From contig NZ_CP007441.1 in assembly GCF_000590475.1 (NCBI RefSeq), positions 2,548,660 through 2,612,659 on the forward strand: a DNA stretch of 64,000 nt, written 5' to 3'. Numbering within the stretch: position 1 is the stretch's first letter; every line of letters begins with the position of its first letter. This DNA is from Stutzerimonas stutzeri (lineage in GTDB: Bacteria > Pseudomonadota > Gammaproteobacteria > Pseudomonadales > Pseudomonadaceae). Position numbers and translations under genes: made by a program. Shown piece after piece: positions 1-6,997 of this stretch. The notes under the pieces were generated by a model. It ran no database searches, was not told where the DNA came from, and was given only the letters and a program-made list of their open reading frames with translations.

Positions 1-39
1 CAGGTGGGCACGAGTGGTGCCACGCTTCGCCTCAGTCAT
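1..39 (-). CDS. 5' end of an unidentified gene, cut by window edge
   Basis: An ATG at 39 on the minus strand opens a frame that stays open to base 1 and encodes MTEAKRGTTRAHL. Its start overlaps the stop of the MarR gene upstream (GATGACTGA), the usual geometry of a translationally coupled second gene. MarR genes are often followed by the transporter or enzyme they control, but only 13 residues are visible, so no family can be named. Confidence 0.4.
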   Translation of the reverse strand, partial: MTEAKRGTTRAHL

Positions 40-547
40 CGCCCTGCTCCTCCAGTGTCCGCAGTAGTACGCGCAGCCCGCTCGCCAAGACCTGTCTTTG
101 CCCCTTATTGAGCGGCGCCTGGATGCCTTCCAGGGTCGCCAGATACTCATCCAGGCAGCCGAGCAATACGGTCCGCCCCTCATTGGTGAGGCGTATCAAC
201 AGGCTGCGACGATCGGCCGGGTTGGCGACACGCTGGATCATTCCCGCCGCTTCGAGGCGATCAAGCCGGTTGGTCATGGCACCTGAACTGAGCACGGCGG
301 CGTGCCGCAGCGCGTTCGGTGTGAGCCCTTGCGGTTGGCCGCTGCGAAAGAGCGTCGCGAGCAGATCGAACTCGCCATCATGCAGGCCGTGCTTGCGAAA
401 TACCGCGGCGATTCGTCGGTTAAGGAATTTGGAAAGTCGATACACACGCGTAAAGATTGCCATCGGCGATGCGTCGCCTTCGGGGCGGACGTTTTGCCAT
501 TGAGCGAGCACGCCATCGACATGATCGCCGCCTTCAGGCTTACGCAT
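32..547 (-). CDS. MarR-family transcriptional regulator
   Basis: A 171-residue winged-helix regulator. Such proteins bind DNA as dimers and usually repress a neighbouring gene until a small ligand binds. The middle carries the MarR pattern: a helix-turn-helix (around LTPNALRHAAVLSSGAMTN) followed by the wing with the signature NPADRRSLLIRLT. An upstream extension to 574 is possible, but the ATG at 547 has a good ribosome site (GGAG, 6 nt before) and the extension does not. Its stop overlaps the start of a further minus-strand gene cut by the window edge, the likely partner or target. The ligand cannot be read from sequence. Confidence 0.85.
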   Translation of the reverse strand: MRKPEGGDHVDGVLAQWQNVRPEGDASPMAIFTRVYRLSKFLNRRIAAVFRKHGLHDGEFDLLATLFRSGQPQGLTPNALRHAAVLSSGAMTNRLDRLEAAGMIQRVANPADRRSLLIRLTNEGRTVLLGCLDEYLATLEGIQAPLNKGQRQVLASGLRVLLRTLEEQGDD

Positions 548-699
548 AAGTATCTCCAGAAAAAGAATCTCCACATCAAGCTAATTACACGAAGAACGAA
601 AGGCAAGCGATAACGCCGCAGGCAGTGTCTGATCGACGATTGACCTTGGATCAGCCAGAAACCGGGCGGCAGCCGAGGCTGCGCGGCCGGATGGGCAGA

Positions 700-1002
700 T
701 TACTTCAGTTCGGACGGGGAATTGCGAACGATCTTGATCGAATGTGTAAGCGTCGGCTTACGAGTGACACTGATAGCCTTACGCGTCACCGTGTCAATGG
801 TGATATTCCAGAAGCCTGTGTTAGGGACTTTGATCTTCGCTGGAAATTTGTCGAAAGCGCCGCCGTGATACGCGTGACGGCCGCCATTCTTGAAGCTGCG
901 GAAATTCTTGTCGTTCATCAGACGGATATTGCAGGGCTGCGAACATTCAATGATCACGAAGTCATCTTCGTTGAGGTGTTCACGCTGGTGAATGAACTTC
1001 AT
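700..1002 (-). CDS. DUF1883 domain protein
   Basis: A 100-residue protein starting MKFIHQREHLNEDDFVII, which I recognise as DUF1883, a small all-beta domain of unknown function found alone in pseudomonads and fused to other domains elsewhere. The ATG at 1002 has GGAG 6 nt upstream; the longer open frame to 1509 runs antisense into a decayed dehydrogenase and is not believed. A conserved Cys pair lies in ECSQPCNIRL. It has no membrane segment or signal peptide. About 150 bases separate it from the MarR gene on the same strand, without an obvious terminator, so co-transcription is possible. Confidence 0.75.
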   Translation of the reverse strand: MKFIHQREHLNEDDFVIIECSQPCNIRLMNDKNFRSFKNGGRHAYHGGAFDKFPAKIKVPNTGFWNITIDTVTRKAISVTRKPTLTHSIKIVRNSPSELK

Positions 1003-1164
1003 GTACCGCTCCGGACCGCATTGCTGGCAAAAACGAACATTAACATGAGCACCGCAGGGTTGGATGCGCCGAGATGAGGTCCGCTGGTAATCCGGGGATG
1101 ATTCGCGCCGTATCTTGCTAGTGACTCGGCTTATCGATCGACCGCAACGATACCCTTTCGTCCT

Positions 1165-1921
1165 ATGGCAAGAGTAAAAGACAGGTGCGCCGCGAGCGAA
1201 TTCAGCAACCGGACAGCCATCGTTACTGGCGCCGGCACTGATCTCGGCGAAGCAATCGCCGAGCGACTCTCTGCCGCCGGTGCGAACGTGGTTCTTGCTA
1301 ACCGGCATCTCGAGCCGGCGCGTGACGGGGCGGCACGACTGGACCCTACTGGTGAACGAACCCTGGCGATAGCAACTTGGAGGGGTGCACTTCGCCGTGA
1401 ACAATGCGGGCATTACAGGTCCGTATGGAACATCCGCCTCGGAGCTGGATATCGACACGTGGCATGACGTCATAGAAACCGAGCTGAGCGGTGTGTACTG
1501 TGGGCTCAAGTTTCAGGTAGCTGCCATTGTCGCCGGCGGCGGCGGCGGCGGCGGCGGGGCGGCGGCGGCGGCGGCGGCGGCGCGATCGTCAACATGTCTT
1601 TGGCCAATGGAGTCGTCGGGATTGCCGGACTGTCCGCCTATATAGCTGCAAGCACGGAATCATAGGCCTGACGAAATCGGTCGCTCTTGAAACTGCCGCG
1701 TAAGGCATGCGCGTCTGCGCTGTTGCCCTAGTCATGTCGAGACTCCGCGTATTCGCGAGGCTGGCGACGAACTATTGCGCACGATGGCAATGGCCCACCC
1801 GTTGGGACGCACCGCAACGCGAGCGGAAGTTGCAGATCTTGTCGCGTACCTGCTTTCTGACCGGGCCGCTTTTATCCCGGGCAGCGTTCATCTTATCGAA
1901 GGTGGCTACACCGCACGCTAG
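1165..1921 (+). pseudogene. Decayed short-chain dehydrogenase/reductase
   Basis: Three reading frames together spell an SDR: AIVTGAGTDLGEAIAERL (cofactor motif) in the first, HFAVNNAGITGPYG then IVNMSLANGVVGIAGLSAY in the middle, and EVADLVAYLLSDRAAFIPGS at the C-terminus. Lesions I can place: loss of roughly 20-25 codons plus a frameshift near 1375; two extra G inside a GGC tract near 1556; single-base losses near 1650 and 1727; and a TAA at about 1700 where Gln is expected. The catalytic Tyr-x3-Lys (SAY..KH) survives as residues but not in one frame. The gene cannot make an intact enzyme. Confidence 0.85.
1535..1581 (+). repeat. GGC trinucleotide tract, 7 + 7 units around GGGGC
   Basis: Seven GGC units (1535-1555), then GGGGC, then seven more GGC units ending at 1581. 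It lies where SDR proteins normally have a short Gly run just before the beta-strand IVNM. The 2-base interruption shifts the frame, so the tract would read as Gly then Ala if translated from the upstream frame. Confidence 0.95.
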
Positions 1922-2050
1922 CTAATTCAAACCGGCAACACCATGTAGGAACGGGCGGGCAGCTTCTGCGCGTAATTTTTACAATGCGCCAGCATAATCT
2001 CGTTCCGCGCCCTGGCGCCCAGCTTAACTCTCGATCAAGGACACCCGCAT

Positions 2051-3199
2051 ATGTCTGCGGCGCCCCTCTCAATGGATGCCACATCGCCCGTCGCACGTCG
2101 CGCGACTCGGGTCGGTTTCTTCATGGCCGGATTCGGTCTGTCCGTGTGGGCGCCGCTGGTGCCCTATGTGCGCGAGCACATCGAGATGAGCGATGCCCTG
2201 TTCGGCACGCTGCTGCTGTGCATCGGTATCGGCTCGTTGACCTGGATGCCTTTGTCCGGATTGTTGGTGACCCGGTATGGCATCCGCCCAGTGGTGCTGT
2301 CCAGCCTGGTGCTATTGCTTTTTGCGCTGGCCGCAATGGCGCTGACCGAATCGATCTGGGTCCTCGCCTTGGCGTTGTTCTGTTTCGGTGGCAGCCTTGG
2401 GGTAATCGATGTAGTGCTCAATATTCAGGGTGTGCTGATCGAACGCGGCACCGGCAAGCGTTACATGTCTAACTTTCACGGCATGTTCAGCCTGGGATCG
2501 ATCTGCGGTGCGCTAGCACTCACCGGCGCGTTGACCCTGGGCCTCGCACCGGCGACTGGCACGCTGTTGATGATTACTGCAATCGCTTTTGCCAACCTTA
2601 CCGTGGCATCCGGATTTCTACGGGACAGGGCGCCGGGCGGCGGGGTCGCTCTCATCCGACCTACCGGCACGGTGCTGCTGGTGGGCGCCCTGTGTTTCGT
2701 TGTGTACCTGGCCGAGGGTGCAGTGCTGGACTGGAGCGCGCTCTACCTCACCGAGCATAAGGCATTGGAAACCGCCAAGGGAGGCCTGGGTTACGCAAGC
2801 TTCGCCTTGATGGTAACCGTCGGCCGTTTCGCCGGAGCGCCTGTGGTAAGCAGCTTGGGGACTGCGCGGATAATCGGTCTTGGCGGCCTGTTGGCGGGGT
2901 TTGGCATCGGCCTGAGCATCCTGACCGAGCATTGGGGATTCGCCCTCCTCGGTTACGGCTTGTGTGGCCTGGGCTGCGCTAACGTCTCACCGGTATTGAT
3001 TTCTTCCTTGAGCCGACAGCACGACATGCCGGTGCATCAGGCCATCACCGCGGCGACCACTATTGGCTTTGCTGGCGTGCTTGCCGGCCCGGCCATGATC
3101 GGCGTGATCGCTCACTATGGTTCGCTGACGCTCGCTTTTGGCCTGCTCGCGCTGCTGTTGTTCGGGCTCGCCCTGGGCAGTCGTCGCTTCAAGGAGTGA
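2051..3199 (+). CDS. MFS transporter
   Basis: A 382-residue, very hydrophobic protein with about 12 membrane segments, the usual major-facilitator length. The loop between helices 2 and 3 carries a degenerate MFS motif A (GLLVTRYGIRPVVL, Gly and Arg conserved). It resembles the YbjJ-like branch of sugar/drug:H+ antiporters, but the substrate cannot be deduced. The ATG at 2051 follows AAGGA at 9-10 nt. It stands alone between the decayed SDR and the RNA methylase, 76 bases before the latter. Confidence 0.8.
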   Translation: MSAAPLSMDATSPVARRATRVGFFMAGFGLSVWAPLVPYVREHIEMSDALFGTLLLCIGIGSLTWMPLSGLLVTRYGIRPVVLSSLVLLLFALAAMALTESIWVLALALFCFGGSLGVIDVVLNIQGVLIERGTGKRYMSNFHGMFSLGSICGALALTGALTLGLAPATGTLLMITAIAFANLTVASGFLRDRAPGGGVALIRPTGTVLLVGALCFVVYLAEGAVLDWSALYLTEHKALETAKGGLGYASFALMVTVGRFAGAPVVSSLGTARIIGLGGLLAGFGIGLSILTEHWGFALLGYGLCGLGCANVSPVLISSLSRQHDMPVHQAITAATTIGFAGVLAGPAMIGVIAHYGSLTLAFGLLALLLFGLALGSRRFKE

Positions 3200-3260
3200 G
3201 AGTCGCCGGGTCGGAGCCTGGCAATCTTCACTCGCTACAGACCGGGCCTCGGCCTTTGGC

Positions 3261-3278
3261 TAGAATGCGCGCCCTATG
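3261..3278 (+). promoter_or_regulatory. -10 element 9 nt before the start codon (leaderless mRNA)
   Basis: TAGAAT at 3261-3266 is a 5/6 match to the sigma-70 -10 box, and the methylase ATG begins at 3276. With initiation about 7 nt after the -10 box, transcription would start at or just before the ATG. No Shine-Dalgarno sequence is seen. The -35 region is poor. Confidence 0.45.
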
Positions 3279-4334
3279 CGTATTCAAGACATTCATCAGC
3301 AGCTCAGCGAGATCGGCGCCAAGCCCGTCCATATCGGTAGGGTTACGCGCGCGTGGCTCAAGGGACAAGCGCTGGATGCCGGAACCCGCCACCAGAAAAC
3401 CGAGGACTTTCTGCCTCTATCAGTGCGCAACGGGCTGCCTGCGGTCAGCGACTCCCTAGACGGGCTGGTACGGCTTCGTTCCGAACACCCGGGAGCCGAT
3501 GGCTCCGCTCGCTTGTTGGTGGAGCTGGCGGACGGGCAGATGGTCGAGAGCGTGCTCTTACCTCGCGATGGGCTCTGCGTGTCGAGCCAGGTCGGTTGCG
3601 CGGTCGGTTGCGTGTTCTGCATGACGGGCAAAAGCGGCCTACTGCGCCAACTCGGCAGCGCCGAGATCGTCGCCCAGGTTGCTCTTGCCAGACGCTTTCG
3701 TTCGGTAAAGAAGGTGGTGTTCATGGGCATGGGCGAGCCCGCGCACAACCTGGACAATGTGCTCGACGCCATCGATCTGCTGGGCACCGACGGAGGCATA
3801 GGTCACAAGAACCTGGTGTTCTCCACGGTCGGCGATCCACGCGTGTTCGAGCGTCTACCGCGCCAGAAAATCAGGCCCGCGCTAGCACTTTCGCTGCACA
3901 CGACCGACGCCGCCTTGCGGCGCGAACTGCTGCCGCGCGCACCGGTGCTCGACCCCGCCGAGCTGGTCGAGTTGGGCGAAGCCTATGCGCGTCTGGTCGA
4001 CTATCCGATCCAATATCAATGGACGTTGCTCAAAGGCATCAACGATAGCCAGGACGAAATGGACGGCATTATTCGTCTGCTCAGGGGCAAGTTCGCCATC
4101 ATGAACGTCATCCCTTACAACAGCCTCGACGATGATGAGTTCCAGCGCCCCGCCGCCGATCGTATTCACCAGATCATGCGTTACCTTCATCAAAACGGGG
4201 TTCTGACCAAGGTGCGCAACTCGGCGGGCCAGGACATTGATGGTGGCTGCGGACAGCTACGCGCTCGCGCCGAGCGGATCGTCCGGGCGCGGCAGAAACC
4301 AACGGAAAGATCTGCGCCAGAGCGGCTCGGCTGA
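3276..4334 (+). CDS. RlmN/Cfr-family radical SAM RNA methyltransferase
   Basis: A 352-residue cytoplasmic enzyme of the family that methylates an adenine (C2 or C8) of 23S rRNA or tRNA. The radical SAM cluster motif CxxxCxxC is C108, C112 and C115; the SAM-binding MGMGEPAHN follows around residue 145. The conserved C-terminal Cys that forms the protein-substrate adduct is C325 (DGGCGQL). Pseudomonads normally have a canonical rlmN elsewhere (near ndk/pilF), so I read this as the second paralogue, with target base unproven. It is shorter at the N-terminus than classical RlmN. The next gene follows after 109 bases. Confidence 0.85.
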   Translation: MRIQDIHQQLSEIGAKPVHIGRVTRAWLKGQALDAGTRHQKTEDFLPLSVRNGLPAVSDSLDGLVRLRSEHPGADGSARLLVELADGQMVESVLLPRDGLCVSSQVGCAVGCVFCMTGKSGLLRQLGSAEIVAQVALARRFRSVKKVVFMGMGEPAHNLDNVLDAIDLLGTDGGIGHKNLVFSTVGDPRVFERLPRQKIRPALALSLHTTDAALRRELLPRAPVLDPAELVELGEAYARLVDYPIQYQWTLLKGINDSQDEMDGIIRLLRGKFAIMNVIPYNSLDDDEFQRPAADRIHQIMRYLHQNGVLTKVRNSAGQDIDGGCGQLRARAERIVRARQKPTERSAPERLG

Positions 4335-4443
4335 ACCTCCAAGCTGCCTAAGTGTCGTAGCGGACTGGCTTGTTCGAGCACAACTTCCTCCCTTAGATGA
4401 TTGGCCACCATCGCGGCCTGATGCAGGCTCGCCCGAGAATCGC

Positions 4444-5787
4444 ATGCACACACTGGCACAACTCAAAAGCGGCGACTTGATCGGTGTTATGCGCCTGGAC
4501 CTGTCGGAGCAGCTGGACACCTTTCCTCGGGAGATCTTCGATCTGGCCGATAGTCTGGAAATCCTCAACCTCTCGGGCAACCGGCTCAGCAGCTTACCGA
4601 CAGATCTGTGGCGACTGCACAAGCTGCGTATCCTGTTCTGCTCGGACAATGCCTTCACCGAAGTACCTGTGGCGCTCGGCATGTGCTCCAGGCTGGAGAT
4701 GGTCGGGTTCAAGGCCAACCGTATCCGTCACCTGCCAGCCGAAGCGCTGCCGCCAGCGCTGCGCTGGTTGATTCTCACCGACAACCAGCTCGAATCCGTA
4801 CCTGAGGAAATCGGCCGCTGCATACGGTTGCAGAAGTTGATGCTGGCCGGAAATCAGCTACGAACGCTGCCCCAATCACTGTCGCGCTGCAACCGCCTGG
4901 AGCTGCTGCGAATTGCCGCAAACCGCCTGCCTGCCCTGCCCGGCTGGCTATTGGCGATGCCTCGGCTGACCTGGCTGGCCTTTGCCGGTAATCCGTTCAG
5001 CGATGCGCTTGAGGCAGACGCCTTGGCGCAGCATCCACTGCCACCGATCGATCGCGGCCAGATCACCCTGGGTGAAGTGCTCGGTCAGGGTGCTTCGGGC
5101 GTTATCCATCGCGCCGAGTGGCTACATACAGGCCACTCGGCGCGAAGCATGGCCGCCAAGTTATTCAAGGGAACACTGACCAGCGATGGGTTGCCCCACA
5201 GCGAAATGGCCGCCTGCATCGCCGCAGGCAAACATCCCAACCTGATCCCGGTCGCCGGACCATTGGCCGAAAGCGCCGGGGCATTACCCGGCCTGTTGAT
5301 GGAGCTTATCGACTCCTCATATCAGCCGCTGGCCGGCCCCCCGTCGTTCGCCAGCTGCACTCGCGACTGTTACGAGCCTGGACGACGCTTTTCCGTCGGG
5401 CAAGTGCTGGACATCGCAACAGACGTAGCCTCGGTGGTCAGCCATCTTCACCAACGAGGCATACTTCATGGCGATCTATACGGCCATAACCTGCTGGTCG
5501 ATCCCCTCGCCAGGATCCTGTTGAGCGACTTTGGCGCGGCGTCCTTTTATGAGCCGCAAAGCGCACAAGGCCAGGCGCTGCAGCGCCTCGAGGCGCGGGC
5601 ATTCGGTTGTCTGCTTGAAGAACTGCTGGACCGCTGTGACGCTACCGCTGAGGATCCAAGCTTCCGAGCGCTTTGCGCACTGCAGCGACGCTGCATGCTC
5701 GATGCTCCTGCGCAACGGCCTGCGTTCAACGAGTTGAAGCACGGATTGGAAACAATCAGCCGGGCATGCCCCGTTCCGGCCAGTTAG
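4444..5787 (+). CDS. Leucine-rich-repeat protein kinase
   Basis: A 447-residue fusion. Residues about 16-185 are seven or so LRRs of 22-23 residues (for example LEILNLSGNRLSSLP); residues about 207-435 are a Hanks-type kinase. Visible kinase parts: glycine loop GQGASG (214-219), probable ATP Lys K239 (AAKL), catalytic loop HGDLYGHN (342-349, Asp344 and Asn349) and DFG (362-364). Gly replaces the usual Arg before the catalytic Asp, and Tyr replaces the Lys at +2, so activity may be atypical. No signal peptide or membrane helix. I chose the ATG at 4444 because upstream codons follow the methylase tail without LRR character. Two small membrane-protein genes follow on the same strand. Confidence 0.85.
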   Translation: MHTLAQLKSGDLIGVMRLDLSEQLDTFPREIFDLADSLEILNLSGNRLSSLPTDLWRLHKLRILFCSDNAFTEVPVALGMCSRLEMVGFKANRIRHLPAEALPPALRWLILTDNQLESVPEEIGRCIRLQKLMLAGNQLRTLPQSLSRCNRLELLRIAANRLPALPGWLLAMPRLTWLAFAGNPFSDALEADALAQHPLPPIDRGQITLGEVLGQGASGVIHRAEWLHTGHSARSMAAKLFKGTLTSDGLPHSEMAACIAAGKHPNLIPVAGPLAESAGALPGLLMELIDSSYQPLAGPPSFASCTRDCYEPGRRFSVGQVLDIATDVASVVSHLHQRGILHGDLYGHNLLVDPLARILLSDFGAASFYEPQSAQGQALQRLEARAFGCLLEELLDRCDATAEDPSFRALCALQRRCMLDAPAQRPAFNELKHGLETISRACPVPAS

Positions 5788-5834
5788 TTGCATGAGTGGC
5801 TATCTATTCACTGCAGCGACGGCGACCTGACGCT

Positions 5835-6287
5835 ATGCCTCTTTCCGATCCCAGCTTCGACGACAACCTCGACCGCTTTCCCGCCACTGACGATGCCGCA
5901 ACCCTCGAACATGACCCATTCATCATCGGGCTGAAACAACGGTTACCCGAGGAGCTTCGAGAGAGCTTCACCGATCAGCAACTGGCGGGGCTTCGCAGCG
6001 CTTTTGCCACACGCTCATGGGCACGGCACAAGGTCGACCTACGTGGCACTTTCAGGCTATGGAGCAACCAGTACTATTTCGTCCTGGTTGGCGGGCGCAA
6101 CAAGCGCAACCTGTCTCGCGGACAGCGCAACCTGTCGCTGGCGGCAAAGGCCGGTGCGATCACCTTGTTCCTGTTCTTTTCGGTGCTACTGGGTTTGGTC
6201 GTGTTGTATTTGCTCAAGTCCGCGCTTGGTATCAATTTGCTGCCCAATTATTCGCTCGGCTTGTGGGACTGGTTCAAGGGGCATTGA
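5835..6287 (+). CDS. Conserved membrane protein of unknown function
   Basis: A 150-residue protein with an acidic N-terminal third, a basic stretch (RNKRNLSRGQRN, 88-99) and one strong membrane helix at about 105-128 followed by a short amphipathic tail. The basic residues before the helix predict a cytoplasmic N-domain. A GTG at 5796, 8 bases after the kinase stop, would add 13 residues; neither start has a strong ribosome site. Position directly after the LRR kinase suggests co-expression. I do not recognise the family. Confidence 0.65.
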   Translation: MPLSDPSFDDNLDRFPATDDAATLEHDPFIIGLKQRLPEELRESFTDQQLAGLRSAFATRSWARHKVDLRGTFRLWSNQYYFVLVGGRNKRNLSRGQRNLSLAAKAGAITLFLFFSVLLGLVVLYLLKSALGINLLPNYSLGLWDWFKGH

Positions 6288-6423
6288 CCGCGCAACCGTC
6301 CCGCTTCGCTCAGACCTGGAGATTTCCGAGACGCAAGGTCGATATCGCGCGATTGACGACGACATCCCTCGCATCGCCGAATGATGACTAGACTCCTCTG
6401 CAGGCAATGGCTGCGAGGTGTCT

Positions 6424-6642
6424 ATGAGCGACGAGCAAGAGCGGAAACCCCTTACCCTATTGCAGATGCTGCAAAGCGTCCTGGCCGGTGCACTGGGCGT
6501 GCAGAGCGGGAAAAATCGCGCGCGCGATTTCAGTCAGGGTAAGCCCAGTCACTTCATTCTATTGGGCGTAGGTTTCACGCTGGTGTTTGTATTGGTGATA
6601 CTCGGCGTGGTCAAGCTGGTGCTGTATTTCGTGGGGCTGTAA
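6424..6642 (+). CDS. DUF2970 small membrane protein
   Basis: A 72-residue protein. The N-terminal half contains the DUF2970 pattern (LLQMLQSVLAGALGVQSGKN..RDF), and the C-terminal third is one membrane helix (about residues 46-68). The ATG at 6424 has GAGG 5 nt upstream, better than the GTG at 6418. It follows the preceding membrane-protein gene by 136 bases. DUF2970 proteins are widespread in proteobacteria and have no assigned role that I know of. Confidence 0.75.
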   Translation: MSDEQERKPLTLLQMLQSVLAGALGVQSGKNRARDFSQGKPSHFILLGVGFTLVFVLVILGVVKLVLYFVGL

Positions 6643-6655
6643 ACAGCCCCCTCGG

Positions 6656-6769
6656 CTACTGATGGCTGACCCAGAATACCGCCGTTGCGACGACTAAAAC
6701 TATCAGGACGAAGATGGCGGTGGCATCCACCGTGCTGTCATTACCGCGATGATTGGAATGCTCGGACAC
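6656..6769 (-). CDS. 37-residue single-helix membrane protein
   Basis: A GTG at 6769 preceded by GGGGAG at 6 nt opens a 37-codon frame reading (M)SEHSNHRGNDSTVDATA, then the helix IFVLIVLVVATAVFWV and a short SHQ tail. A polar, soluble N-terminus followed by one 16-20 residue hydrophobic segment is typical of real bacterial small membrane proteins, and the ribosome site is among the best in the window. It converges on the DUF2970 gene, ending 14 bases after it. Family unknown to me. Confidence 0.6.
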   Translation of the reverse strand: MSEHSNHRGNDSTVDATAIFVLIVLVVATAVFWVSHQ

Positions 6770-6997
6770 GGCTGCTCCCCTTGTTATCGATGTTCGCATT
6801 GCTTGCAGTTAAGACCACACCGGCGACTCACTCAAGTTACCCGCTTTAAATGCCAATAAAGCGGTGCTTCGTTCTAAACATATTCCCAAACATCACTTTT
6901 GCGCATAACCGCTAGCTGGTATCGTGCCGCCCTCCCTGAATGGGTGCGCGGCCGTGCGCGCGACAAGCTGTAGACAGCCCTGAGAACAGGACATCCC
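6770..6997. other. Divergent intergenic region upstream of cysI
   Basis: 228 bases between the small membrane protein (minus) and cysI (plus). The part at 6781-6895 is clearly AT-richer than its surroundings, as expected for promoters in both directions. In pseudomonads sulfite reductase is usually under CysB, but I cannot pick a CysB site by eye. Confidence 0.4.

Noticed and set aside
625..1077. 150-codon plus-strand open frame
   Set aside because: Opposite the DUF1883 gene, which has a family match and ribosome site.
1535..1581. CRISPR or tandem-repeat locus at the GGC tract
   Set aside because: It is a simple trinucleotide run with no spacers, and it lies within a dehydrogenase pseudogene.
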